Origin: Trichomonas vaginalis G3
Taxonomy: Eukaryota; Parabasalia; Trichomonadida; Trichomonadidae
Assembly: GCF_026262505.1 (NCBI RefSeq)
Contig: NC_067203.1
Span: forward strand, 27,385,411-27,449,410
DNA length: 64,000 bases
Reading direction: 5' to 3'
The notes below the pieces were generated by a model that did no database searches, was not told the DNA's origin, and saw only the letters and a program-made list of their open reading frames with translations. Numbering within the stretch: the stretch's first letter is position 1; each line of letters starts with the position of its first letter. The position numbers and the translations under genes were made by a program. This document shows positions 9,412-19,132 of the stretch, in pieces.

Positions 9412-9597
9412 TTTCATACGGAATTCAGCAAAAATAATGTTTATGTTAGAATGTTAGATCTAACATGTTTTCTAACATGTTTTCTAACATGGTCTAAAAC
9501 ATACAAAACTCATGAAATTTCATACGGAATTCAATAAAAATAATGTTTATGTTAGAATGTTAGATCTAAATGTTTTCTAACATGTTTTCTAACATAA
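9412..9597. repeat. Two direct copies of a ~106-bp TCTAACATG-rich block
   Basis: The segments starting TTTCATACGGAATTCA at 9,412 and 9,518 are near-identical for about 70 bases each. Both hold TTAGAATGTTAGATCTAA followed by repeated TTTTCTAACATG words and the perfect palindrome TTAGATCTAA. The dense repeated words suggest protein-binding sites or a replication-type repeat next to the gene block. Confidence 0.6.
9441..9500 (+). repeat. Left arm of a 60-bp inverted repeat
   Basis: Reads TTATGTTAGAATGTTAGATC onward to TGGTCTAAAAC. Its reverse complement lies at 10,631 to 10,690 with, by eye, a single mismatch. The two arms enclose 1,130 bases with one gene remnant, like terminal repeats of a small inserted cassette. 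Confidence 0.6.
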
Positions 9598-9601
9598 CTA
9601 T

Positions 9602-10541
9602 TTACAAGCGTTTTACATGGTATATGTTGCGATGGTTCATGACTCTAAACAATTTCGTAGCTTCTATTTCTTCTTTTAGTACATCGAATGTTTTAACGAT
9701 ACCGAAAGTTTCTTTATACTTCTTCTTGACGTCAGATAGAAGGAAATCGTCAGCTGTTGGATAGTTTTTGTTTTAGAAATGTCAACATGTCCATTTTATC
9801 TTCTGCTGGTTTCTCTGCTTCTTTCTTTAAATCTGCATAGTCGTTCGCATACGTTCTATCTCTTTGACGGAGTAGTTATATTTCCTCATTGCTGCTTTAC
9901 ATTTAGAACATTGTGGGTTCATTTTTGCGTTATATTCTGAAACCTTACCTGCTAAAACAACTAAGGCGTCAATTGCTCTCTTCATCTCAAACATAGCGGG
10001 TCTTATTTGTTCGTTCCATACTTTGCCTCTTTATCTTTATCTCTTATTTCCCAAACACATTTTGCAACTAACGAAACAAAGTTGTCGTAGGTCTTAAATT
10101 CTTCGGATTTGTAAAGGTCAGAGATGTTCTTATATACCATGTCGCAATCTTTGTCCATAACCTTATGGTTGCAATGAAAACCAAGGAATTCATAATTTAC
10201 CTTTCGTATGAACTTCTTTATTCTACTGAGTCAGTTGCTTTGACTTCTATTTCGTCAAATTCGGGAATGGTTAGTTTTTGTTGTTGGATTTCAGGCAATT
10301 TGGGTAAATGGTCAATAATGTCCTGCATTTCATAAAGATACTGTTCATTTGTTTCATCTTTCGCACTACAGTCTAAATTACTTGTTAAAAGTTCTTGCTT
10401 TATCTTCTGGATTTTTGTTTCGAAAGTATATGAAGAAGGAATGAAGCTTTTCATCTCTACTAACATAGATGTTGGATTCATAACTAGCGAGTTTGGTGCT
10501 GTAGTTGTTTGAATTGTTGTTGTGCCGATTGTTGAAATCAT
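9602..10541 (-). pseudogene. Unrecognised gene remnant between the 60-bp inverted repeats (broken)
   Basis: A minus-strand reading with coding character starts at the ATG at 10,541 (MISTIGTTTIQTTTAPNSLV) and coding-like composition in the same sense reaches about 9,602. Visible segments include a Thr-rich start, a Lys/Glu-rich helical section, a CNHKVMDKDCD segment and a CSKCK pair that could bind a metal. The remnant is broken. An AT-only block (10,545 to 10,600) lies before the start, like those before other element genes. Treated as part of the virus-like element; no family recognised. Confidence 0.4.
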
Positions 10542-10630
10542 GTCTTTTATACAAAATAAAAAAAATAAATAAAATAAAAAATTAAACTAATTTTATTTTT
10601 TATTTCGGGAAAATTCATGAAAATTCAAGA

Positions 10631-10690
10631 GTTTTAGACCATGTTAGAAAACGTGTTAGAAAACATGTTAGATCTAACATTCTAACATAA
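10631..10690 (-). repeat. Right arm of the 60-bp inverted repeat
   Basis: Starts GTTTTAGACCATGTTAG and ends CATTCTAACATAA; the reverse complement of 9,441 to 9,500. It lies directly before the initiator-like leader of the short frame at 10,724. Confidence 0.6.
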
Positions 10691-10723
10691 ATTATATTTT
10701 TGCTGAAAAAGTGTCATTTTTTC

Positions 10724-10918
10724 ATGTCCGAAGACTCGAAGGTGCAACACTTCCAAAATACCGACGAACTCAGAAGAGCAGCATGGCAGTATGTTCTTGA
10801 CAACTTCTTTGAGTTCTCCAGGTACACCTTGGAAAATGCTGAAGAACTCCGACACAGAGAATTTGGAGAAATTGCACTCCAATACTACATTGACAAACAA
10901 AGGGTAAACAAAGGGTAA
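10724..10918 (+). CDS. Small 64-residue protein, unknown
   Basis: The ATG at 10,724 follows GTGTCATTTTTTC, an initiator-like leader. The product (MSEDSKVQHFQNTDELRRAA to QRVNKG) is compact, charged and helical. Three copies of an ACAAAGGGTAA word cover the stop region (about 10,895 to 10,930). The next short frame has a similar TGACATTTTT leader. The GC content is higher than in the neighbouring element genes. No family recognised. Confidence 0.45.
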   Translation: MSEDSKVQHFQNTDELRRAAWQYVLDNFFEFSRYTLENAEELRHREFGEIALQYYIDKQRVNKG

Positions 10919-10970
10919 ACAAAGGGTAAAATAAGACTAAAAACTTAAGGTTTAAAAAAGTGACATTTTT

Positions 10971-11177
10971 ATGAGCTCCGAGTCACCGAGAAAACTTGGT
11001 CAGATGTTAGCAGCTTTACTTCCCTGAGGAGATGGAAGCGTTACATACGTAAGGTTCAAAAACAACGAACCTGGAATTGCGTACCAAATTCGCAATTACA
11101 TGACCATGGAAGAGTACGAAAGGTTCCTACAAGAGAACCACTCTAAACAACTCAGAAAAGAAAGAATAAAAGTTTAA
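10971..11177 (+). pseudogene. Short coding-like stretch, probably broken
   Basis: Starts with an ATG directly after TGACATTTTT (10,961 to 10,970) and reads MSSESPRKLGQML. Coding-like composition in plus sense reaches 11,177 (segments such as YMTMEEYERFLQENHSKQLR) but it is not one open frame. Probably a decayed small element gene; no family recognised. Confidence 0.35.
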
Positions 11178-11232
11178 CTCGTAATTGTTTATTTTTTTAC
11201 TTGTTATGGGCAAGCTGCAAGAATGAAGTCGA

Positions 11233-11775
11233 CTATCTCGGTCTTTGTCTTGACCAGTTGGACTGCTCTTGCGAGTACGTCTGTTTTGCGGTCTCCAGCT
11301 GGTGTCTGACCTTCGTAATTGCGCATGTTCTTGAGAGCTCAACTGTAAATTGGTTGTAGGATGAAGAGTCTCTCAGACTGCTTGAGGTAGTCTCACGGTC
11401 ACGAACCGAATCTGTGGTACGAGTCGAATCGGTCGACCTTAGGGAAGAGACTGAAAGCCTGTCATCTTCCATAGGGGCTGTGGCATACTCTTTGCGTAAA
11501 CGGTTCAGACCTTCCTCGAACTCTTGGTCTCTCTTGGATTGAGATTGGAATTGGAATTGGGGTGGAGCTTGCTGGAACATCCAAGGGTTGGGGAAGTAAG
11601 GCATAGGCTGAGGAGGAGGGTAGTTCGGGAAGCCTTGTAGTGGAAATTGGTAGTAACCTTGAGGTGGAAATTGGTAGTAATTTGGTGGAGGGACTTGCTG
11701 GAACTGAGGTGCAGGGGCTGGTGCTTTAGGTTCCTCTGGTTTGGGAATGGGCTCGGTTGGTGGGACGTCGGACAT
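11233..11775 (-). CDS. Proline/Gln/Tyr-rich low-complexity protein
   Basis: 180 codons from the ATG at 11,775. Residues 1 to about 80 are dominated by Pro, Gln, Tyr and Phe (NYYQFPPQGYYQFPLQGFPN), a self-associating disordered type of sequence. Residues 95 to 150 are Ser, Thr and Arg-rich with SLRSTDS-type repeats likely to be phosphorylated. The remainder is short and charged. The codon usage and GC content differ from the AT-rich capsid and helicase genes. Its 5' side abuts the minisatellite. No enzyme motif; it could be a virion tegument-like or host-derived disordered protein. Confidence 0.45.
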   Translation of the reverse strand: MSDVPPTEPIPKPEEPKAPAPAPQFQQVPPPNYYQFPPQGYYQFPLQGFPNYPPPQPMPYFPNPWMFQQAPPQFQFQSQSKRDQEFEEGLNRLRKEYATAPMEDDRLSVSSLRSTDSTRTTDSVRDRETTSSSLRDSSSYNQFTVELSRTCAITKVRHQLETAKQTYSQEQSNWSRQRPR

Positions 11776-11825
11776 TCGTTTTGTGGCTTTAACCGTCGGA
11801 CCACAACGATAAAAATCTCTGCTCC

Positions 11826-12110
11826 TAGCAGTATGCTACTGACAGTAGCAGTACTTTTACTGACAGTAGCAGTACTTTTTTCTGACAGTAGCAGTACTTT
11901 TTCTGACAGTAGCAGTACTTTTACTGACAGTAGCAGTACTTTATCGTCGAAAACCCTCTCAAATTTTCCTTTTTACTGCTAGCAGTACTTTTACTGCTCC
12001 TAGCAGTACTGCTACTGACAGTAGCAGTTACTTTTACTGACAGTAGCAGTACTTTTCTGACAGTAGCAGTACTTTTACTGACAGTAGCAGTACTTTTTCT
12101 GACAGTAGCA
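11826..12110. repeat. Hairpin-prone ~20-bp minisatellite
   Basis: About a dozen copies of CTGACAGTAGCAGTACTTTT or close variants in two blocks, separated by a unique insert near 11,941 to 11,980. Each copy contains AGTACT (a palindrome), and neighbouring copies can form GCTACTG-A-CAGTAGC stems. T-run length varies from copy to copy, as expected from slippage. Confidence 0.8.
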
Positions 12111-12389
12111 AGGTCGAGGTCGAACCGAACCGACGAGGCAATTTACCTAATTGAAATTAACGAGCTTGTTAAAGACTTCCTCAGGCAGAATGTAAAAGGC
12201 AAGCTTGTTAACTGTTGGATAACGGGAAGGGCTGCCTTGAATCTCGAGACTTCGACTGGAATTCCAATTCAAATACCAGACGGGACAGCCTACGACGACA
12301 TAAAGCAAGCAAAGAAAGAAGCTCTTCTCAAGTTCTTTGCCAAGCGTCTTGGTACAACTCCAACCAGAGAGAACCCTTTCCAAGAATGA
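12108..12389 (+). other. Open coding-like stretch without an ATG
   Basis: A plus-strand frame ending with TGA at 12,387 to 12,389 has convincing protein character: an acidic and hydrophobic helix (EINELVKDFLRQ), a GIPIQIPDGTAYDD segment and a basic helix (KQAKKEALLKFFAKRLG). No ATG is found in frame; upstream it runs into the minisatellite, which is itself open in this phase for much of its length. It is probably the tail of a gene whose 5' part was replaced by the repeats. No family recognised. Confidence 0.35.
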
Positions 12390-12500
12390 GCCAAATTCTC
12401 AAGGGTCTCCTTCACTTCTCGGGTCAGCCGTTCTAACATAACCTGTGAAGGCGACATTCAGCCAGTTCAGTAAACCTTAACGTTTAACTTCACTTTTTTT

Positions 12501-12599
12501 ATGTTTTTACTCACACTCGTACTCAACAGGTTTGTACAACTATTTCAAACTGTGAACCTTGTATTGACCGGCTTCTGTAAATGCAAGTTTGGTCAATAA
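12501..12599 (+). CDS. 32-residue hydrophobic micro-protein
   Basis: The ATG at 12,501 follows CTTCACTTTTTTT, the same TCA-plus-T-run leader as at 10,724. The product is mostly hydrophobic (MFLLTLVLNRFVQLFQTVNL), like a single membrane segment, with a Cys-Lys-Cys end. The 214 bases that follow contain short overlapping frames only; I see no further gene there. Confidence 0.3.
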   Translation: MFLLTLVLNRFVQLFQTVNLVLTGFCKCKFGQ

Positions 12600-12813
12600 C
12601 ACAGTTTATGGTGGCAAGAAGGACAGTGGGGAATGTTATTCTGACATCTGTTGTTGCGCTCGAGAGAGATTTGAAATTTCAGAGCCACCTCCCCCAAGAA
12701 CTCAACACCAACACTCAAGTTACCAGAGTCTCATGTGGAAGAAGAGCCTCTGGTAAGTTCTTATAGCCATATACATGGCACGCTTTGAGTAAAAACATTT
12801 TTTCATTTTTTGA

Positions 12814-13092
12814 ATGAAGCAAGTTAAATTCGTCCCACACCAATCTCAATGGACCGATGAAGAGTTTCAAGCCATGGTTGAAGGCGTTGAGAAAACGAAT
12901 AGACGGCGAACTTGAAGGAGCTCAAACCAACAATTGCAACCAAAATTGCAAGAAGTCAAGGAACAGATAGCTCCACTTAAAGCTACCAAAGCTACTCTTG
13001 ACCTCATGGATAGTTACCGTTTAGAAGTAAAAGAGTGGAATAAGACAATTAAAATGAAACTTCTAAACTACGAGCTATACTCCAAAAGTTAG
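12814..13092 (+). pseudogene. Short coiled-coil-type coding-like stretch, probably broken
   Basis: The ATG at 12,814 is preceded by CATTTTTTCATTTTTTGA, again the TCA/T-rich leader. It reads MKQVKFVPHQSQWTDEEFQA, and coding-like Lys/Glu/Leu-rich sequence continues in plus sense to a TAG at 13,092, but not as one frame. Probably a decayed small gene of the element's central region. Confidence 0.35.
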
Positions 13093-13235
13093 CAGAAATG
13101 AGAAGACTTTACCAGAGCTACTTACATGTAAGGGACTTACCTTCAAGCAGTCCGACCAAAGAATATTTTTGACATTGTCCCAATTTTGTCCGAAAGTCAG
13201 CTCAGATGTTTTGAACTGCTCCCAACATATCATGA
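13093..13235. other. Junction before the reverse arm, no gene seen
   Basis: No frame, repeat or match to the forward arm was recognised. Similarity to the forward ATPase gene begins at about 13,236, so this marks the edge of the inverted block. Confidence 0.4.
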
Positions 13236-13598
13236 TTTCTTTCTTTTGGTACTTTTCTTTATCCAATCTAACAACTCAGTATCCTTTATACAATCTAACT
13301 TAGACTTCTTTATAATATCTTTGAACGAATTGACGGTTTTGGTCAAATTGACCCGAAGTATACAAATGACTACTAACTCATAGAAGGGTTCTTCTCATCT
13401 AGTTCTTGTTGTTGTGCAGCCATTTTAAGATAAGTGAAAGTCTTGCCCGACCAGGTGGTGCGATTAGACCTGTATTATCCATTCTGAGCAAATAGGAAAC
13501 TTGTCATGTATGGAGTTTAGAGCATTTCTAATTCCTCTTGTTCTTATTTAAAACATTCTCAAATTTCTTGTCAATGTCAGCAAACTTTTTTCTAACAT
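13236..13598 (-). pseudogene. Packaging ATPase remnant (reverse arm, 5' part only)
   Basis: Matches the first part of the forward ATPase gene including the start region at 13,598 and the region of the Walker A motif. The remainder of the gene is absent on this side. Broken. Confidence 0.6.
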
Positions 13599-13633
13599 AT
13601 TTTTAGAAAAATTAAAATTTTTATCTTTTTGAA

Positions 13634-14085
13634 ATGTCTAGCGATTTCGCTATCTATATTCGAGACAGACTTTTGACAGCAAAACATCTGTCGACCATAA
13701 AATCTTACATATTGTAAACAAGAAAGGTGAATTTGTTCTAAAGTTCTGTTTCTGGAATATGACAAGAACCATAAAACATTAGGCAGAGAAGTCTTTAAGT
13801 TTGTCAAATGACAGACTTGTTGACAGAGATGACGCCTCTTGGAGAGATGAAGTCCAACAAAAGTTCTTAGAATGCAAAGAAGACCACTGCGCTGTTCTTG
13901 AAGATGAAATAGAAACAGAATAGAAGAGCTATTAAAGGACAAAGAACTTTTACATAAATATGGTTCTGAGAAATTTGACATAATCCACCAGAAGAAGAAG
14001 AAGAGAGAAGAGAGAAGAAGAAAAGAAAGTAGAAGAAAGAAGAAAGAACCAGAGCCAATTCAGAGAAGTGAGATATGACATGTAA
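13634..14085 (+). pseudogene. Lysine-rich-tailed protein remnant (reverse arm)
   Basis: Counterpart of the forward gene at 7,990 to 8,448, with the ATG at 13,634 (MSSDFAIYI) and the Lys/Glu-rich tail region near 13,985 to 14,050. Broken. Confidence 0.6.
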
Positions 14086-14101
14086 AAATAAAATTTTATT
14101 T

Positions 14102-14515
14102 TTAGAACATTTCTGGGTCAATGTCAATGTTCTCTTCCTCTTTAGGAGCAACACTGGCTTAGACTCTAAAATCTTTTTACCATTTACCTGAACTTCAACT
14201 ATCTTAGACTCATAATATTCATAGTCGTCTGCTTTCTTTGGTTCATAAGGTTAACAAGTTTGTATGCTTTGCCTTCTTCGAGTTTTGAGAACTTTCTGTC
14301 AAAATTTTCTTTGACTGTCAACATACCGTCAATGTCTAAGTCTTCAAATTTCGCACCATTTTTAGTCACAAAGCAAACTTAACTGGTTCGATGTTCCAAA
14401 CTTTGTCAAATGTAGACTTTTCAAAATGGTAGAAGTAAACATTCAAATATGCGATGGGTCTAGTTTCTCTTTGACTTCTGTCATAGTACTTGTTTACTGA
14501 GATGAATTTTGCCAT
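14102..14515 (-). pseudogene. Small acidic-tailed protein remnant (reverse arm)
   Basis: Counterpart of the forward gene at 7,554 to 7,973, with the start at 14,515 and the acidic end near 14,102. Broken. Confidence 0.6.
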
Positions 14516-14552
14516 CTTTTCTATTGGCATAAAAAATATATTTTTTTAAAAT

Positions 14553-15777
14553 TTACTCAGAAAAATTTTTTTTGTATATAGGCCGTTCTGAACATCTAAA
14601 AGATTTTTGACATTTGCCAAGAATGTTCGTTTAGACGCTGTCATATAACCATACTCTTGGCAATATTGTTTATATTACATTACAGTGACCTTTCATCCAA
14701 ACACTCAAAGTTAGTCTCATCTATAAACAGTTCTAACACTCTTGTTTGCTTCTAACAATGTTGTCTTTCTTCGGTATGTGGAATTTGTTTGGATTGAACT
14801 TAGAAATATCTAATGTCATAAAATATGAGAACAAGTGGTTGTAAAAATCAGATGTCAAAGTTTCTGACAAAGCGTCAAAATATTCTGTATCTTGCATATG
14901 AGAATCTGACGTTCTGACAACTACATATCTTCTGTCAGAACTTTCTAACTTCATCGGAACGGCGTTGTTTGAAACCATAATGAAATTTGCAACATTTTCA
15001 CAAACTCTTTGGTCTTTATATTTCTTTCAACAACTCCAACTTTGTCTGTTATAAGACTCTTCAAAGCATCTGAGTTTAAAAACTTTGTTGTATCTATACT
15101 TTTGAAGTTCGTTACATACTATAAGTTTCATATTCTCTATTGAGGAGTTAAATTACCGCAGATGTTTTCTAAGTTTGTCATATTCGGTTCGAATAGCCCT
15201 CTAACAGTTTGCATAAGATATCTGTAAAGAAAGTGTTCTTACCTGTTCCTTGTTTTCCAATTATGATGAGAGCAGTTTCATTTTTAGCACTTGGATGTTG
15301 TAAGATGTTTGCAAACCAACATAAGATATACTCATAGACTCTTTCGTTTCCATTGCATATAATTTCTTTGACATGGTCTAACCAAGCTTCTATAATATTT
15401 TCTTTCCATTCTACTTGTTCGTATTTATATCCAGTGAAGATAGAATAGAAGTTTGGAGAAGGTGTATAAACTTTATACCTCGAACTGAAAAATCTTCTAA
15501 CTTTGACAATAAGATATCCCAAGCATCTAACATCTTCATACCAACTTGTACGACTTTTATTTTCTTAAGTTTCTGTCTACATTCTTGTTCTGAAACTATG
15601 GTTGCTCTTGGTTTGTTAAAGACAACATCCATTCTTTCATGACATAACATTCTGGGCAGAGTCAACATAAATGACTAAACGTTTCAAATTCTCGACTGCT
15701 TTGTTATAGTCTCTAAATGGACACATATTTCTGAATGCTTGGAAGTCATAAAAATCTGAAACATCTATTCTGTACAT
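14553..15777 (-). pseudogene. SF3 / DUF5906-like helicase remnant (reverse arm)
   Basis: Counterpart of the forward helicase part, starting at 15,777. The Walker A region (IGKQGTGKNTFF) and the ANFIMVSNN-like region are recognisable. Broken. Confidence 0.65.
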
Positions 15778-15806
15778 TTTTATAAAAATAAAAAAAATAT
15801 ATTTTT

Positions 15807-16601
15807 TTATTCTTGACTTTGTTTGTTCCATTTGTTGCATTTGTTGTTCTTGAGCTATTTGTTGTTGAAGTTGTTCTTGTAATACAATACTTTCACCAGT
15901 TGCATCTTCCAATTCGAAACTTTCTGCCGTCATTGACAAATACATAGGACATAAAAGTTTTACAGGAACAAAGTTTGCGTCAACTAATGTCAACGTTATA
16001 CTTGCCAAAGTGTTTGAGTTCACTAAGGTTGAAAATTCTGCATTCGAATGAAAATAGGCAAACCAGCAGAGAAAGTATTGTTTATACGCATAAGTATCTT
16101 TTGGTCATAATAGTTTCTGTCGACATTCGAATAACACTTTGAACCTAAGTTTGAAACAATATATAAGATTGGTGTGCTTAATGTCAATGGAATAGACATT
16201 CCTTGTATGACACCTTTTCCTGTTATAGGAAACTGTTGGTAGTAAAACCAGAAATAAGTTTTGTATTATAGCTCATATGTTTATAGTAAACTCAGTCGGA
16301 CATCCAAACATAATGAAACCTGCTCTAGTTGCAGCACATGTTACACTCGTACGTAAAGTATTAAATAAGTCAACAAAACCTGTTGGTGGTATATCTGAGT
16401 AAGTATCTTCAAAGAAGTATTTTTACCATTCACAACAACAAAGTCTTCTGGTGTCAAAAGAGCAAAACAGGCTTTAGTCGTCATCGTGTTTAAAGTTAGT
16501 TTACAATATCGTCCTTGAGGACTTTGTAAGTTTGTTGTTATAGAATTATATGACTCAGGGTTTTTAGTCGTAATAGTATAAACCACTATGTCTTCTGCCA
16601 T
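15807..16601 (-). pseudogene. Second structural-type protein remnant (reverse arm)
   Basis: Counterpart of the forward gene at 5,456 to 6,253, with the ATG at 16,601 (MAEDIVVYTITTKNPESYNS) and the Gln-rich end near 15,820 to 15,880. Broken. Confidence 0.6.
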
Positions 16602-16605
16602 TTAC

Positions 16606-17186
16606 TTAGCAAGTAAATTTTAATGAAATGTTGTGGTCGTCAAATATTTTTATGACGTCTGGGAAACTATATTTTAAGTTCAACGTTTCACCTCCTTTCA
16701 TAACGTATATCTTGTCAATGACATTATATGAAACACCACAGCAACTAATGTCGGGTTCTATTTCTTTGATGTTTATATCGTCTGCCTCTGTCAAAAGTTT
16801 CAATAGTTCTTTCAAAATTTCATGAGGTGCGATGACATATGAGTTCACTTTTACAGGGTTGTGCTCAACCAAGTTTAACATTATACCAAAGCCTGACAAA
16901 TCTTCTCCTGAGTTTTAAGTTTGTCTTTAAGTTGTTGGTAGTCGTTTCGAATATCTGCAACAGAACTTAAGTCTCTGCTAACTTCAGGATATGTTGGTTG
17001 TTCTTTTACAGGAACTATTGTTATACCATCTTCGTCTTCGTATGGTTTCCCCACTTCAACATCTCTTTCTTTGACATTGACAACAACACTTTGACTGTTT
17101 GTTTGAGTTGGTGAATTTAACTTCACATCTGCCATCGCCATTAAACCTTTTGAAACACTTACGCTTCTATTTTTCGGAAATGACAT
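16606..17186 (-). pseudogene. 193-residue-type protein remnant (reverse arm)
   Basis: Counterpart of the forward gene at 4,870 to 5,451, with the ATG at 17,186 (MSFPKNRSVSVSKGLMAMAD). This is one of the best-kept parts of the reverse arm and confirms the start chosen in the forward arm. Broken. Confidence 0.6.
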
Positions 17187-17204
17187 TTTACTTAGAATAA
17201 AAAG

Positions 17205-17710
17205 ATGACGTATTCGAGTATCTCTTCGAATTGAAGCAAAACAAAGTTTACACACACAAACAATACAAGTTCATTGACAGAGTAGTTCTTTACACAAACA
17301 ATGGAAAATGTTATAGAATAGCAATATTTGCTGAACCAAAATATTTTCATAAAGCAAAGAAAGTTGGTATAACTGAATGGTGAAAGTTCTTGACGACAAA
17401 AAATAAACAACAAAACTGACGATATTTCTAAAGGTAAGTTTATAAATACAATTTTATGTCAAAACTGGCGTACTGTCAATATTTGACGAGAGAAGTCAGT
17501 TCAAGAACAACTTACTGACCTGCTGCCAAAATCTGCTCGATGGAAGCTGTCGTTATACCATCTGAGGAGCCCCAGCAGGTTTCATCGAACGAATCTTCAA
17601 AAGAGCATCTTCCGTGAAAAGTGCTATTGTTTTGTAAACTTCTTTGCTTTCAATTCATTTGGACCGTCTCTGTCACCAGTATATTGTATTTGTACAGTAC
17701 CAACAGTTGA
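17205..17710 (+). pseudogene. Small convergent protein remnant (reverse arm)
   Basis: Counterpart of the forward gene at 4,339 to 4,851. The start region at 17,205 is again 18 bases from the divergent start at 17,186. The far end overlaps the capsid remnant, as in the forward arm; the right limit is approximate. Broken. Confidence 0.5.
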
Positions 17711-19100
17711 AATACCACCCATAAAGTCTTCTGAGTCAGCAAATGAATGCCAAGCCAAAAGTTTGAACGGTCTCCATTTGTATATTGAGTTTTTGACCTC
17801 CTGTATGATCCATACTTTCACATATGGCATAATAGAACTTTGCATTTCAGGGTTAATGGTTGTTGTGAAGTTGTTGTTAAAGTTCATAGCATCTAATGTC
17901 AAGTTGTATGACCCATATCCTCAACTGTAGAATATTCTTCTCTTGGATAATATTTGCCATCTATGTTTATATGATATTTAATACCAGGGTTGTAGAAACA
18001 AGAATAGTCATTTATAGTTTCGTCTGAACAGTACAAACATAGTATCTGCATTTTATTGCAGTTGTTAAAGCAATATCTGTTCTTGCACCTGGGTCAGCAC
18101 TTTGGTTTCCAACTTCACCTGCAAAGTCTTTGACAGATATTTGGGTATAGGAACATAAGTGGAACTGCAATATATTTGGCAGCTAAAGCATTTGAAATAT
18201 CTGGGTCCAACATATAGACTGCAAGTCTGCTTTCTATTCTCTGCATTCAAATTTTTCGCATGTGAACTTAACTGGGTCCCAAAGCAGTTCCAGCAGCATT
18301 GAAATAGTAGTTTACTTCAGTGTTGAAGTTTGAGAAACCAAAGTCTAAGTCAACTTTGTCTTTGCAAAATTCGGCGAATGACGTTTATTTGTCCCTTCTA
18401 CGTCTGTAAGAGTGAATGGGTCTTGTGTTGGTGCAATGACTAAGTTTTTTTGCTTGGAGTAAGTTCGATAGAAATTTTTCCTGCCCAGTTTGGCAAGTAT
18501 CTTAAAAACCTGAAGATGAGGAAAGATGACAAAGGAACTCTAAGTTTCAGTTTACTTTGGTTACTGCTGCTGCAGTTTGTCCAGAAAGGTCAACATAAAC
18601 TCCTGGAACGTTAGGGTCAAGTCTTCTTATTTTCTCAATAGTTGCATACTGGTCTGTTTGTTCTCTAGCTTGTGGTGTACTGAGTTTCTCAAAGCGAACC
18701 ATTCATAGTTTGCCCATGTTACTGTTTGAACTAAGTCAGAGTTAGAATATATCTTATATCCCATAAAACTTCTGGAGCATATTGGTATCCGACATAGAAA
18801 AATTCCATTGCAACCTTTCTTGTCAGACAACTTGGCAGAAGGTTTTATTTCAATGTCTTGTTCCACGTATAAGAAAGAGTTGTCAATAGAAATTATAAAC
18901 CTGTCGCAAGCAATATCTACTGTTGTGAAGAACCTTCTCCAAACTCACCTACGTTTCCATAAGAAACAGCAGTTGTATATTCGTAAGTTCCAGGAACTAT
19001 TTCTGACCTTCTAATGGCATTGTCGCATTCGTTATACCATTCGAAACATTTCCATTCATAGCATCCAAAACTGTTGGCGTTTATTCTGAGCGGCGTACAT
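17496..19100 (-). pseudogene. Major capsid protein remnant (reverse arm)
   Basis: Counterpart of the forward capsid gene, start at 19,100, end at 17,496. The initiator-like TCATA before the ATG is retained. One of the most heavily broken parts of the arm. Confidence 0.65.
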
Positions 19101-19132
19101 TTCATATGAGTAAAAAATATAGAATAGTGGAT

